The notes: generated by a model not told the origin, from the letters alone. Numbered from the stretch's first letter, positions 1-8,777 are shown. The stretch is 36,157 nucleotides of DNA from Elusimicrobiota bacterium (GCA_030696455.1 JAUYSH010000029.1:1-36157); one strand, 5' to 3'. Translations and numbers: made by a program.

Positions 1-1
1 G

Positions 2-277
2 ACCGCCGGCGGCGGCGCCGCCCCGCTGCCGGCCGGGTCCGCGCCCGGCGTCCAGCCCGAAGAGGAGGATTTCAGCTACACCTACATGCCTCCCGCGCGT
101 CACAAATACGAGCTTCCGACGGATCGTCCGGCGGAGGAAAAGGACTGGCAGCGGCTTCTCGCGCTCGCGCTGCGCGGCGCGGCAGCGCTGGCCGTGGCCT
201 ACCTCATCTATCATTCGGATCTGCCTTACCTCGTAGGCCTCACCCGCCGCCGCCGCGACGGGACGTACGGCGCGTAA
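2..277 (+). CDS. C-terminal end of an unrecognised membrane protein (5' truncated)
   Basis: The reading frame is open from the window edge and ends at a TAA at 275-277, so this is the tail of a longer gene. The visible part starts with a Gly/Ala/Pro-rich stretch, then an acidic EEED patch, a charged segment and one hydrophobic helix of about 20 residues (roughly positions 211-260 of the DNA). It ends in a basic RRRRDG tail. The helix followed by arginines suggests a C-terminal membrane anchor with the tail in the cytoplasm. I do not recognise the family. An ATG at 86 exists inside the frame, but the open frame upstream has the same composition, so a start there is not needed. The next gene begins 42 bp downstream on the same strand. 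Confidence 0.55.
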   Translation, partial: TAGGGAAPLPAGSAPGVQPEEEDFSYTYMPPARHKYELPTDRPAEEKDWQRLLALALRGAAALAVAYLIYHSDLPYLVGLTRRRRDGTYGA

Positions 278-319
278 AAAGGTAGAATCTCTCCTCCGCC
301 GGACGAACGGCGGTCCACG

Positions 320-1918
320 ATGATCTCTCGCTGTCCGAGCTGCGGTACTCCCGCTCCCGACGAAGCCCGGCAATGCCGAGGCTGCGGCTGGGATTTCGTC
401 GCCAATAAAATGGGAGACAAGAAGCCCGCGGCTCCCGCGGCGCCGCCTGCGAAGGCGCCTCCCAAGCCCGCCGTTCCTCCCGCCGCGGGCTTCTCTCTGC
501 CCGCGGCCCGCGGCGGCGCCGAGCCGGCGCCCGGCGCCGCGGCCGCACCCGGCGCCGCCGACGAAAATCCTTTCGCGTTGCCCGTCGCGCGGAACTTGGG
601 GCCGCGTCCGGGGGAAAGCCTTTTCGCCCCGCCCCCCGTTCCTCCGGAGGCGAAGCTCCCTGAGGCCAAGCCGAAGCCCGCCCCCGAGCCTGAGCCGGAG
701 GCCGCAAGCGAGCCCCCGCCGCAGCGGCCTCCCCGCCCATCCGAGACCCCGAAGAAGTCGCCCGAGCCGGCGGAGGCGCCCGTCGAGAAAGATGTCGAGG
801 AACCCGCCGAGGAACCCGCCGAGAAGCCCGTCGAGGAACCCGCCGAGGACGACTCCGCCGCGGCGCTGTTCCTCCCCAGCTCGACGAAGGAGATCATCGT
901 CGAGCCTTCCGCGAAGCGCGCCAAAGCGGAGGCCGCCGCGCTGGAGAAGGCCGCGCCCGCGGCGACGGCGCCCGCGACGGCCGCCGATGGCGTCCCAAAA
1001 TCCAGCGCCGGACGTCCGGCGGCCGTCTATCTCGCCGCGCTCGCCGGCGCGGCGCTGGGGCTGTTCAGCGTCGGCGCGATCTACATGATGCTACGCTCCG
1101 AGCCCACGGTCGCCGCGCCTGCGACGCGAACCTCTCCCTTCGGCAAACGGGCCGCCGGCGACTCCACGATGACTCCGGTCCTCGACGACGGCGAGCCGGC
1201 CTCGATGGCGGCCGAAGCTCCCGCCCTGCCTCCATCGCCTCCGCCGGTCGCCGTGAGCGACGCTCCGTCCCCGCTGAGCGTGCCCGCCCCCCCGCGCCGC
1301 CGTCCCATCGAGCCGCCGAGCCCGGGTCGCTCCGAGGCCGCTCCGGTGGACGCGCCGAAAGCGGCGGTCGCGCCGCCTCCTCCGGCCCCCTCGCCCGCCC
1401 CGGCCCCCACCCCCGCTCCCGCCGTCGTCGCGGCTCCCGTGAATCCGGCTCGCGCCACGGCGACGTTTCCAAAAATTCACCGCCCCGCGCCCGTCGCGCC
1501 GCCGGCCGCTGCTCCCAAGCCCAAGACCGCCGCCCCGAAGAGCGCCCCGGGGCCGCAGTGGGTGTTCGAGGGCACGGTCTATGATCTGCTCACGACCCGC
1601 GGTGCCTACGGCGTGCGCCTCGTCTTCATCGATGCCGACGACAACGAGGTCGCTTCCGTGGAGACGGCCGAAGACGGGCGCTACCGGGCGTCGATGAAGG
1701 CCGGCCCCGCCGGCGGCTACGCTCTGCGCATCGTACACGACGACTACTCCGGCAAGCACATCGACGAGCTCGATTCGACGAGCTCGGTGCGCAAGGCCGA
1801 CCTCGAACAACGCAAGTTCCTGATGCAGGCCGGCGCGCGCAGCCTGCCGTGGATCGGCGTCGCGGGTTCCCCGGTGCGCCGCGACATGGCTCTGGTGCCC
1901 AACGCCGCCGCCGAATGA
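320..1918 (+). CDS. Zinc-ribbon, single-TM protein with C-terminal carboxypeptidase-regulatory-like domain
   Basis: A 532-residue protein. The N-terminus is a short zinc ribbon with CPSC (Cys5, Cys8) and CRGC (Cys19, Cys22). It is followed by about 200 residues of Pro/Ala/Glu-rich low-complexity sequence, a single transmembrane helix near residues 234-257, and a second Pro/Ala-rich linker. The C-terminal domain (about 410-532) begins with WVFEGTVYD and resembles the Ig-like carboxypeptidase-regulatory fold (FxGxVxD...G.Y...). The likely topology is a cytoplasmic zinc ribbon and a C-terminal domain outside the membrane, with the linker perhaps crossing the cell wall. Its job is unknown. The stop overlaps the uppP start (ATGA), so the two are probably co-transcribed. 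There is no strong ribosome-binding site before the ATG at 320; a 6-bp hairpin (297-314) lies just upstream. Confidence 0.75.
   Translation: MISRCPSCGTPAPDEARQCRGCGWDFVANKMGDKKPAAPAAPPAKAPPKPAVPPAAGFSLPAARGGAEPAPGAAAAPGAADENPFALPVARNLGPRPGESLFAPPPVPPEAKLPEAKPKPAPEPEPEAASEPPPQRPPRPSETPKKSPEPAEAPVEKDVEEPAEEPAEKPVEEPAEDDSAAALFLPSSTKEIIVEPSAKRAKAEAAALEKAAPAATAPATAADGVPKSSAGRPAAVYLAALAGAALGLFSVGAIYMMLRSEPTVAAPATRTSPFGKRAAGDSTMTPVLDDGEPASMAAEAPALPPSPPPVAVSDAPSPLSVPAPPRRRPIEPPSPGRSEAAPVDAPKAAVAPPPPAPSPAPAPTPAPAVVAAPVNPARATATFPKIHRPAPVAPPAAAPKPKTAAPKSAPGPQWVFEGTVYDLLTTRGAYGVRLVFIDADDNEVASVETAEDGRYRASMKAGPAGGYALRIVHDDYSGKHIDELDSTSSVRKADLEQRKFLMQAGARSLPWIGVAGSPVRRDMALVPNAAAE
782..850 (+). repeat. Degenerate 12-bp tandem repeat inside the zinc-ribbon protein
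   Basis: Nearly six head-to-tail 12-bp units of the form G(T/C)CGAGGAACCC encode repeated V/A-E-E-P blocks in the cytoplasmic low-complexity linker. Units at 794, 806 and 830 differ by a single base; those at 782 and 818 are more diverged. Such an in-frame repeat can expand or contract without breaking the gene, so linker length probably varies between strains. Confidence 0.6.
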
Positions 1919-2703
1919 GCTCCGGGGTGACCTACCCGCAGTCCGCGCTATTGGGCGCGCTCCAAGGGCTAACGGAATTCCTGCCGGTCTCGAGCTCCGC
2001 GCACCTAGCGCTCGCGCCCCGCTTCTTCTCCTTCCCGGATCCGGGTTTGACCTTCGATGTGGGCCTGCACCTCGGGACCTTGCTCGCCGTCCTGCTGTAC
2101 TACCGGAGCATCTGGACTAAGATGCTGCTCGGCGCGGCGCGCGATCCGCGCGGCGCGGAGGGCCGCAGCCTGGGGCTGCTCGTCCTCGCGACGCTTCCCG
2201 CGGTCGTCGCCGGCCTCCTATTCGAGAAGTCCGCCGAAGAGGCTTTCCGCGATCCCCGCCGCATCGGCGTCTGCCTGATCGCGTTCAGCGGCGTCATGTA
2301 TTGGGCCGAGCGGAGCGCGCGTCAGGTCGCGGACTGGCGCGACGCGGGGGCGCGCGTCCTGATGCTCGTCGGCGCGGCCCAGGCCCTGGCCATCATGCCC
2401 GGCGTCTCCCGCTCGGGCGCCACCATCAGCGCCGCCCTTCTGCTCGGCCTCAAGTCGCCGCAGGCCGCGGAGCTGTCCTTCCTGATGGCCACGCCCATCG
2501 TCGCGGGCGCGGCCCTCCTCAAGCTTCGGCATCTGGCGCCGGCCGACGTGGACGGCGTCCTCCTCGCGGGCATCGCGGCGTCGGCGGCGACCGGCTTCGC
2601 GGCCGTCGGAGCGTTCATCCGCTTCCTGCCGAAGTCCGGCTTCAAGCCCTACGTGATCTACCGGGTGGCGTTGGGGCTGGCCGCGCTTTTCCTGGCGCGC
2701 TGA
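1915..2703 (+). CDS. uppP: Undecaprenyl-diphosphatase UppP (BacA family)
   Basis: A polytopic membrane enzyme that removes one phosphate from undecaprenyl diphosphate and so recycles the lipid carrier for peptidoglycan and other envelope polymers. The 262-residue length is normal for the family. Both signature motifs are present: GLTEFLPVSSSAH near the N-terminus and PGVSRSGATISAALLLG in the middle, carrying the catalytic Glu, Ser and Arg residues. The start at 1915 is chosen because it forms an ATGA overlap with the preceding stop and gives the expected N-terminus. An in-frame upstream start at 1849 would lie wholly inside the previous gene. The 3' end overlaps the convergent amidase gene by 46 bp. 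Confidence 0.93.
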   Translation: MSSGVTYPQSALLGALQGLTEFLPVSSSAHLALAPRFFSFPDPGLTFDVGLHLGTLLAVLLYYRSIWTKMLLGAARDPRGAEGRSLGLLVLATLPAVVAGLLFEKSAEEAFRDPRRIGVCLIAFSGVMYWAERSARQVADWRDAGARVLMLVGAAQALAIMPGVSRSGATISAALLLGLKSPQAAELSFLMATPIVAGAALLKLRHLAPADVDGVLLAGIAASAATGFAAVGAFIRFLPKSGFKPYVIYRVALGLAALFLAR

Positions 2704-3722
2704 GCGTCCCAGTCGAACGCGGACGAGAGCGCGGGCGGCGGCGCCGGGTCGAACTCGCGCCGCAGCTCGGGCAGGCGCGGGTACGCCATGTCGCCGGGGC
2801 AATCCGTCGACTTGTAGTCCCGATGGCCCTTGAGCGAGGCGGGCTCGATGCCGAAGCGCTTGACGAGGTAGCGGCCGAGCGCTATGACCGAGGCGAGCTG
2901 GGGGGCGGTGGGCATGTCGCTGCGGGGCGAGTGGTATTTCCCGAGAAGAACGACGCCGACGTTGCCCTCGTTGTTGTTGAGAGTGTGCGCGCCGAGGGTT
3001 TCCAGGGGACGCGCCTCGATGATGTTCCCGAGAGGGTCCACGACGAAGTGATAGGCGATGTCGGTCCACCTCCGGCCGTTCTGATGGAAATCCTGGATGA
3101 AGCGGGTCTCGTCGAGGCTTTGCGCGAGGCTCTGGGTGTAGCGGCCGTCGGTATGATGCAAGGTCACGCGCCAGGGCAGGGGGTCGGGCGTGAAAGGCTG
3201 CCTCGGCGGCAGGGCCCGCCATGCGGCGCGGGCGTGAAACGACGGGGCCTGCGCCTCGGGATCCATCGGGCCGCGCGCGGGCGGCGGCGCGGCCGCGCCG
3301 GCACCGGCCCCCTCCTCGAACACCTCGGCGGAGTAGACGATCACCTCGTGATCGGCGCTCACCCCGTCGGCCAGCGCGCGCAGGCGCAGGGCTCCGGCCC
3401 CCTTCGGGAAGCGCCCCCTGGCCCAGAAGCGCCCGTCGGGGAATCTCTTGACCGCGAGCTCGATCCAGCCCGCCGGGCCGCTCGCGCGGGAGGCGGAAAA
3501 GCGCAGGCCCGGATCGGGCATCTCGCCCTGGATCAGCAAAGTGTCCCAGCGCCCCGCCGGGGCGTCGCTCGGTCCGCTGTCGAAGACGGTGCGCAGGCCG
3601 GAGGACGCGTTCACCTGGAACCGGATCACGCGGCGCGCGCCGAAGGTGACCTCGTCGCCGAGGTCTCCCGCCCGCAGCGCCGGCGCCGCGAGCAGCAGCG
3701 CCAGGAGGAGCTCAGCCCGCAC
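2658..3722 (-). CDS. Secreted PGRP-type N-acetylmuramoyl-L-alanine amidase
   Basis: A 354-residue protein with a cleavable-looking signal peptide (MRAELLLALLLAAPALRA), a beta-rich N-terminal region of about 125 residues, a Pro-rich spacer and an amidase_2/PGRP domain (about 155-330). Zinc ligands typical of the family are visible: His187 or His188 in TLHHTDG, His300 in GHRDY and Cys308 in TDCPGD. Tyr224 sits in the conserved IAYHF position. It should cleave the amide bond between MurNAc and the stem peptide in the periplasm. The start is GTG at 3722, overlapping the end of pepP by 11 bp, so it is translated behind pepP. The 3' end overlaps the convergent uppP, leaving no room for a conventional terminator. 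Confidence 0.87.
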   Translation of the reverse strand: MRAELLLALLLAAPALRAGDLGDEVTFGARRVIRFQVNASSGLRTVFDSGPSDAPAGRWDTLLIQGEMPDPGLRFSASRASGPAGWIELAVKRFPDGRFWARGRFPKGAGALRLRALADGVSADHEVIVYSAEVFEEGAGAGAAAPPPARGPMDPEAQAPSFHARAAWRALPPRQPFTPDPLPWRVTLHHTDGRYTQSLAQSLDETRFIQDFHQNGRRWTDIAYHFVVDPLGNIIEARPLETLGAHTLNNNEGNVGVVLLGKYHSPRSDMPTAPQLASVIALGRYLVKRFGIEPASLKGHRDYKSTDCPGDMAYPRLPELRREFDPAPPPALSSAFDWDAQRARKSAASPNATR

Positions 3723-4965
3723 AGGCCGCCTCGACCGCGTCGAGCTCCTTGGGCACGCGGGTCAGGTTCTCGACGCCGCCCTCGCGGATGACGATGTCGT
3801 CCTCGATGCGGATGCCGCCGAAATCGAGGAACGAGTCGGCCTTCGCGAAGTCGACCGACTGCTTGTGCTTGGCCCTCAGGACCGGGTCCTTGAGCAGGGC
3901 CTCGATGAAGTAGACGCCGGGCTCCATCGTGACGACGAAGCCGGGCTCGAGCTTGGCCACGAAGCGCACCGGGACCTTGGTCGGGTTGGGCAGGACGCGC
4001 TTCTTGCCGCCGGTGACGTCGTGCACGTCGAGGCCGAGCATGTGGGTCAGGCCGTGCGGGTAGAACAGGCGCACCGCGCCGCCGTCGACGAGGGAGTCCG
4101 TGGACCCCTTGAGCAGCCCGAGCGACTTGAGCCCTTCGGCGATCACGCGCATCGAGTACACATGAAGGTCGGCCGAGTTGATGCCCGGCCGGGCCTTCGC
4201 GATGCATGCCTTCTGCGCCTCGAGCACGACGGAGTAGACGTCGCGCTGGCGGCGGGTGAACTTCCCGTTGATGGGGTAGGTGCGGGTGATGTCCGCCGCG
4301 TAGCCGCCCAGCTCGGCGCCGGCGTCGATGAGCAGCAGGTCGCCGGACTTGAGCGGGGCGTTGTTCTTGCGGTAGTGCAGCACCGCGCTGTTGACGCCGG
4401 CGGCGACGATCGAGGGATAGGCGAGGTGCTTGAGTCCGGCCTTCACGCAGGCCGCGTCGAAGACCGCCTGCAGCTCGTACTCGCGCAGGCCGGGCTTGGC
4501 CGCCTTCATCACGGCGAGGTGAGCGTTGCCGCTGACCTCGTTGGCGCGGCGCATCAGGGCAAGTTCGCCCTGCGTCTTGACAGCCCGCAACTCGTCGAGC
4601 GCGTCGCGCAGCTTGGCCGGCGCCACGGGGCGGCGGCCCTTGAGCACCTTCTTGAGCTCGTCGGCGTACATGACGCGGTCGACGCCGAACAGCTTCTTCG
4701 CCTCGGCCGGACCCGGCACGTGCCCTTCCCACACGCGGTGGTGGGCGTCGACGCGCGGCACGAGCAAGGTCTCGCGCGCGCCGTCGAGCACGAGGTGGCA
4801 GCCGGGCTCCTCGACCCCGGTGACATAAAGGAAGTCCGAATTCTGGCGGAAGGCGTACTCGACGTCGAAATTGCGGGGCACGGGCTTGCCGCCCTGGAGA
4901 TGGATGAGGCCCTGGCCCGACAGACGACGGGCGAGGCGGCGGCGCAGCGCGCGATAATGGTTCAT
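3712..4965 (-). CDS. pepP: Xaa-Pro aminopeptidase (M24B)
   Basis: A cytoplasmic metallopeptidase of the pita-bread fold that removes N-terminal residues preceding proline. The 417-residue chain has an N-terminal creatinase-like domain and a C-terminal catalytic domain. All five metal ligands are present: Asp214 (LIDAGAE), Asp225 (AADITR), His308 (HGLTHMLG), Glu348 (MEPGVYF) and Glu388 (GIRIEDD). The ATG at 4965 is chosen because it begins the normal family N-terminus (MNHYRALRRRLA) and because a TATAAT lies 6 bp upstream of it. A GTG further upstream at 5004 would add a hydrophobic extension and bury that promoter. The gene is followed by the amidase in an 11-bp overlap. Confidence 0.9.
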   Translation of the reverse strand: MNHYRALRRRLARRLSGQGLIHLQGGKPVPRNFDVEYAFRQNSDFLYVTGVEEPGCHLVLDGARETLLVPRVDAHHRVWEGHVPGPAEAKKLFGVDRVMYADELKKVLKGRRPVAPAKLRDALDELRAVKTQGELALMRRANEVSGNAHLAVMKAAKPGLREYELQAVFDAACVKAGLKHLAYPSIVAAGVNSAVLHYRKNNAPLKSGDLLLIDAGAELGGYAADITRTYPINGKFTRRQRDVYSVVLEAQKACIAKARPGINSADLHVYSMRVIAEGLKSLGLLKGSTDSLVDGGAVRLFYPHGLTHMLGLDVHDVTGGKKRVLPNPTKVPVRFVAKLEPGFVVTMEPGVYFIEALLKDPVLRAKHKQSVDFAKADSFLDFGGIRIEDDIVIREGGVENLTRVPKELDAVEAACAG

Positions 4966-4971
4966 GACGAG

Positions 4972-4977
4972 ATTATA
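4972..4977 (-). promoter_or_regulatory. -10 box of pepP, suggesting a leaderless transcript
   Basis: A perfect TATAAT on the minus strand ends six bases before the pepP ATG at 4965. With normal spacing the transcript would begin at or next to the A of ATG, leaving no room for a ribosome-binding site. No good -35 is visible. The surrounding AT-rich island also reads as TAATAT on the plus strand (4981-4986), a possible -10 in the other direction. Confidence 0.5.
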
Positions 4978-4992
4978 TGCTAATATAGCCGC

Positions 4993-5070
4993 GAAAGCCG
5001 CCACCCCTCACCCTTGTACGGCAACTCGGGCGGCTTTCATCGGGGCGCGCGCCGCGAGGCGCGCGCCCCG
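4993..5070 (+). other. Double-hairpin element between pepP and the channel gene
   Basis: Two stable inverted repeats sit side by side. The first pairs GAAAGCCGCC (4993-5002) with GGCGGCTTTC (5029-5038) around a 26-base loop. The second pairs 13 bases, CGGGGCGCGCGCC (5041-5053) with its exact complement (5058-5070), across a GCGA tetraloop, followed by a weak T-rich tail (CTGATTTTA). A TAATAT at 4981-4986 could be a -10 starting a plus-strand RNA near 4993, giving a short stem-loop RNA that ends in a terminator-like hairpin. It could equally be a leader or terminator structure for the flanking genes. Strand and function are not established. Confidence 0.4.
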
Positions 5071-5144
5071 CTGATTTTAGGAGTAGGACCAATGGCGGCG
5101 CTTCCCTGGGACCTAAGCCTTAAGCGCTGTTTTCGCCACGTTGA

Positions 5145-5150
5145 TATAAT
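5145..5150 (+). promoter_or_regulatory. -10 box of the MscS-type channel gene
   Basis: A perfect TATAAT ends seven bases before the ATG at 5158, again placing the predicted transcription start at the start codon. There is no recognisable -35. If the alternative upstream start at 5092 is the real one (it has an AGGAG ribosome-binding site), this hexamer would fall inside the coding region. Confidence 0.45.
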
Positions 5151-5157
5151 CAAATTC

Positions 5158-6870
5158 ATGAAAATCCAGCCGATTTTATCGTTGATTCTTTGCGCCGCTT
5201 TGGTCTCTCCGAGCGCGGCTCAGGTCCGCGTTTCGGCGGGGATCTCTCGCGGTCCCGTCGGAATCTCCATGGTGCCTTCGCTCGGCGGCATGTCCTCGCC
5301 GGTGACACCTTCGCTCAATGGCGCTGTGTTTCTTTCTCCCTCCCTTTCTCTCTCCGCCGCTCCCGCTCCGTCGTTAGACGCCGTTGCAGCCCCCATCCCC
5401 GCCCTCTCCGCGGCGGCGATCCAGCCGCTCGTTCCCGCGGCCGCCGCGAACACGGTCGTCCCCAAAGCCGTTGCGCCGCTCGCGCTCAACGGCATGAAGC
5501 CCTTAGCGCAGCCCAGGAACGAGTCACCTTCCGTTTCCGCCGTTGAGATCCGTTCTCAAAGCGAGTCGTTCTGGTCCGGCGCCGCGTCCAAAGAGTCGCT
5601 CGACGATTCCGTTCCGGTCGTCGTCCCCGCCGCGAAAACCCCTTCCACCCTCGCCCGCGGCGCCGCCGCCTTGGCGCCCGCGTCGGTCGCCGCCCTCCCC
5701 TCTCTCCCCGCCTGGGCCTCCGCCGCCGTTCCTTACGTCGAGGGCGCCGCCGTCCTCGGCGTCGCCTACGGCCTGACCCGCTTCTCCCGCTTCGTCATCA
5801 ACAAGCTCGCCTCCCGCTTCGGCTGGGAGCCCAATACCGTCGTCCTCGCCCGCTTCATCTCGAGCGTCGTGGTCTGGACCTCCGGCGTCGGCGTCGGCCT
5901 TTCCGTGCTCGGCGTCTCCGGCACGGCGCTGCTCGCCACCTTCGGCGCCGGCGGCACCGCGATGGCCCTCGCCGTCACCCTCGCCGTCCGCGACGTGGCC
6001 GGCAACCTGTTCCACGGCGTCCACTTCCTGCTCTCCCGGCCGTTCACGATCGGCGACAAGGTCACCATCGGCAAGACCACCGGGGTCGTCCACGACCTGA
6101 CCTTGCGCTACCTCGTCCTGCGCGACGACAACGAAGGCTTCATCCTCTTCACCTACAACAAGATATCCTCCGCCGCCGTGACGCTGTACGGCGAGTACCA
6201 GACGAAGGAGATCCGCCTCAAGCTACGCAAGCCCGCTTTGCCGCAGGGGCTCCTGCGCGCCCTGCGCGACGCGGCCTCGCCCACGCTGTGGAAGCCCATC
6301 TTGTTCTCCGTTCTCGCGATAGCCGCCCTATCCTTCTTCCCGCTGCTTCCCGTCGTGCTCAAGGGCACCTCGGCCTCCTGGCTCGCCGCCGTCCTGCCCT
6401 ACGTCAAGGCGGGCGTCGTCGCCTTCCTGACGGCGTCGGTGTCCCGCTCGATCAAGAACGCGCTCGAGCGCTTGGCGTCTCGCTACGGCTGGCCCCGCCC
6501 CGTGGCGACGGTCATCAAGCTCGGAGCCGGCCTGCTGGCCTGGATCATCGGCGGCTCCTTCCTGCTCAACGCGGCGGGCGTCTCCTGGACCTGGGTCGCC
6601 GGCACGCTCTCGCTCTCGACGGTGCTCGTCAGCATCGCGGTCAACGACTACGTCAGCTCCGTGTTCCAGGGGTCTTTGGTCCTGGCCCTAAAGCCCTTCA
6701 AGGTCGGCGACCTCGTCAAGATCGGCGAGCATGAAGGCACGGTCGTCGACATCAACCTCAAGTACGTCGTGCTGAAGCTCGACGCAGACAGCTTCATGCT
6801 CATCCCCCATTCCGTGGTCAAGGACTCCGCGATCGCCACCCCGCGAGAGTACGGCCAGCGCCGGAAATAG
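5158..6870 (+). CDS. MscS-type mechanosensitive channel protein with two tandem MscS domains and a secreted-protein-like leader
   Basis: A 570-residue membrane protein. It begins with a signal peptide ([21 protein letters not shown]) and about 160 residues of Ala/Pro/Ser-rich linker. Two successive MscS units follow: copy 1 about 190-380 and copy 2 about 400-570. Each has the TM3-like pore helix after a GVS motif and then a beta-domain start ([12 protein letters not shown] in copy 1; [12 protein letters not shown] in copy 2) and a [13 protein letters not shown] / [12 protein letters not shown] stretch. Neither has the large C-terminal domain of E. coli MscS. MscS proteins release solutes under membrane tension. 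The start at 5158 fits the signal peptide. An in-frame ATG at 5092 with AGGAG upstream would add 22 residues. typA follows after 15 bp. Confidence 0.85.
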   Translation: MKIQPILSLILCAALVSPSAAQVRVSAGISRGPVGISMVPSLGGMSSPVTPSLNGAVFLSPSLSLSAAPAPSLDAVAAPIPALSAAAIQPLVPAAAANTVVPKAVAPLALNGMKPLAQPRNESPSVSAVEIRSQSESFWSGAASKESLDDSVPVVVPAAKTPSTLARGAAALAPASVAALPSLPAWASAAVPYVEGAAVLGVAYGLTRFSRFVINKLASRFGWEPNTVVLARFISSVVVWTSGVGVGLSVLGVSGTALLATFGAGGTAMALAVTLAVRDVAGNLFHGVHFLLSRPFTIGDKVTIGKTTGVVHDLTLRYLVLRDDNEGFILFTYNKISSAAVTLYGEYQTKEIRLKLRKPALPQGLLRALRDAASPTLWKPILFSVLAIAALSFFPLLPVVLKGTSASWLAAVLPYVKAGVVAFLTASVSRSIKNALERLASRYGWPRPVATVIKLGAGLLAWIIGGSFLLNAAGVSWTWVAGTLSLSTVLVSIAVNDYVSSVFQGSLVLALKPFKVGDLVKIGEHEGTVVDINLKYVVLKLDADSFMLIPHSVVKDSAIATPREYGQRRK

Positions 6871-6885
6871 TAAACTAGGAGCATC

Positions 6886-8718
6886 ATGACCTCACCCCGC
6901 AGAGAAGACGTCCGCAACATCGCCATCATCGCCCACGTCGACCATGGCAAGACCACCCTCGTCGACGCCCTCCTCAAAGCGTCCGGTGAATTCAACGTGA
7001 AGGCCGACGCCGCCCAGGAGCAGGTCCTCGACAGCAACGACCTCGAGCGCGAGCGCGGCATCACCATTCTGGCCAAGAACACCTCGATCCAGTACGGGGA
7101 CAAGACGATCAACATCGTCGATACCCCCGGCCACGCCGACTTCGGCTCGGAGGTGGAGCGCATCCTCAAGATGGTCGACGGCGCGCTGCTGATCGTCGAC
7201 GCGGTCGAGGGCCCCATGCCCCAGACCCGCTTCGTGCTGCGCAAGGCGCTGGCCCTGGGCCTGCACCCGATCGTCGTCATCAATAAGATGGATCGTCCCC
7301 ACATCCGGCCCCAGGAAGCGCTCAACAAGGTGTTCGACCTGTTCATCGATCTCGGCGCGACGGATCCGCAGATGGACTTCGCGGTCGTCTACGCCGCCGG
7401 GAAGGAAGGCTGGTCCAGCCACGACGTGACCACGCCCGGCACCGACATGAAGCCCCTGCTCGACACCATCGTCAAATCGGTGCCCGGCCCGCAGGTGGAC
7501 CCGAGCAAGCCCCTGCAGATGCTCGTGACCATGCTCGACTACAGCGCCTACCTCGGCAAGATCGGCATCGGCCGCATGCAGAACGGCAAGATCGCCAAGA
7601 ACGAGAACGTCGTCCTCATCAAGGGCGAGGACGGCAAGGTCATCCCCGGCAAGGTCACGATGCTGCAGATGTACCAGGGCCTCAAGCGCCGGGACGTCGA
7701 CAACGCCCAGGCCGGCGATATCGTCGCCATCGCGGGGCTGGAGACGATCAACGTCGGCGACACCGTCTCCGACGTGGCCAACCCCATCGCGCTTCCTCCT
7801 CTGGAAATCGACGAGCCGACGCTGTCCATGGAGTTCATGGTCAACAACAGCCCGTTCTCCGGCCGTGAAGGCAAGCTGGTGACGTCCCGTCACCTCCGAG
7901 AACGCCTCCTCAAGGAGCAGCAGATCAACGTCGGGCTCAAGATCGAGCAGCTTCCCGGCGAAGGTCACTTCCAGGTGTCCGGCCGCGGCGAGCTCCATTT
8001 GTCCATCTTGATCGAAACGATGCGGCGCGAGGGCTTCGAGCTCGCCGTGTCGCGCCCGCAGGTGATCTTCCGCGAGATCAAGGGTGTGATGAGCGAGCCG
8101 ATGGAAAACCTCGTCATCGACGCGCCGTCCCAGTACCAGGGCGCGATCATCGAGTCCCTCGGCCGCCGCCTGGGACAGCTCCAGAACATGGCGCCGGAAG
8201 GCGCCAACCGCACGCGCCTCGAGTACGCGATCAGCTCGCGCGGCCTCATGGGCTTCAAGACGGAGCTGATGGCCATGACCAAGGGCACGGGCATGATGCA
8301 CCACAGCTTCAACGGCTACGGCAAGAAGGGCAACGAGCCGCCTCCCCGCGTCAACGGCGTGCTGATCTCGATGGCGCAGGGCACCACGACCGGCTACGCG
8401 CTCTCCGGCCTCCAGGAACGCTCGGACTTCTTCCTGGGACCCGGCGTCGAGGTGTACGAGGGCATGATCGTCGGCACGAACTCGCGCGCCTCCGACATGA
8501 TGGTCAACCCGACCAAGGCCAAGGCGATGTCGAACATGCGGTCGAAGGCCACCGATGACGCCGTCCAGTTGGAGCCGCCCAAAATCCTAAGCCTCGAGCA
8601 GTCGCTCGAGTTCATCGACGACGACGAGCTCCTCGAGGTCACGCCTCAGAGCATCCGCCTGCGCAAGAAGGTCCTCAACGGCTCCATGCGCAAGCGCGCG
8701 GAAGAGAAAGCCGCTTAA
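6886..8718 (+). CDS. typA: Translational GTPase TypA/BipA
   Basis: A 610-residue ribosome-associated GTPase, the usual TypA length. The P-loop AHVDHGKTT is at residues 16-24, the switch I region has [13 protein letters not shown], then DTPGHADFG and NKMD (about 134-137). The EF-G-like domains and the TypA-specific C-terminal domain follow ([15 protein letters not shown]). The family helps ribosome assembly and growth under stress or low temperature. The ATG has a suitable upstream AGGAG. The gene lies 15 bp after the channel gene and is closed by a strong terminator, so the two may form a bicistronic unit. Confidence 0.95.
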   Translation: MTSPRREDVRNIAIIAHVDHGKTTLVDALLKASGEFNVKADAAQEQVLDSNDLERERGITILAKNTSIQYGDKTINIVDTPGHADFGSEVERILKMVDGALLIVDAVEGPMPQTRFVLRKALALGLHPIVVINKMDRPHIRPQEALNKVFDLFIDLGATDPQMDFAVVYAAGKEGWSSHDVTTPGTDMKPLLDTIVKSVPGPQVDPSKPLQMLVTMLDYSAYLGKIGIGRMQNGKIAKNENVVLIKGEDGKVIPGKVTMLQMYQGLKRRDVDNAQAGDIVAIAGLETINVGDTVSDVANPIALPPLEIDEPTLSMEFMVNNSPFSGREGKLVTSRHLRERLLKEQQINVGLKIEQLPGEGHFQVSGRGELHLSILIETMRREGFELAVSRPQVIFREIKGVMSEPMENLVIDAPSQYQGAIIESLGRRLGQLQNMAPEGANRTRLEYAISSRGLMGFKTELMAMTKGTGMMHHSFNGYGKKGNEPPPRVNGVLISMAQGTTTGYALSGLQERSDFFLGPGVEVYEGMIVGTNSRASDMMVNPTKAKAMSNMRSKATDDAVQLEPPKILSLEQSLEFIDDDELLEVTPQSIRLRKKVLNGSMRKRAEEKAA

Positions 8719-8742
8719 GCCATTCATGCGCCGGATCGGGTT

Positions 8743-8777
8743 CTCGGCCGCTCCTCACGGGGCGGCCGAGCTTTTTT
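8743..8777 (+). terminator. Rho-independent terminator of typA
   Basis: A 12-bp stem (CTCGGCCGCTCC with GGGGCGGCCGAG, one G-T pair) closed by a TCAC loop and followed by CTTTTTT. It lies 24 bp past the typA stop and overlaps the last codon of the convergent PorV-like gene. Confidence 0.9.

Noticed and set aside
5014-5157. Upstream extension of the MscS frame through the hairpin element
   Set aside because: Translation from the far upstream start would run through a 13-bp GC stem and the promoter. Only the ATG at 5092 is kept as a minor alternative because of its AGGAG.
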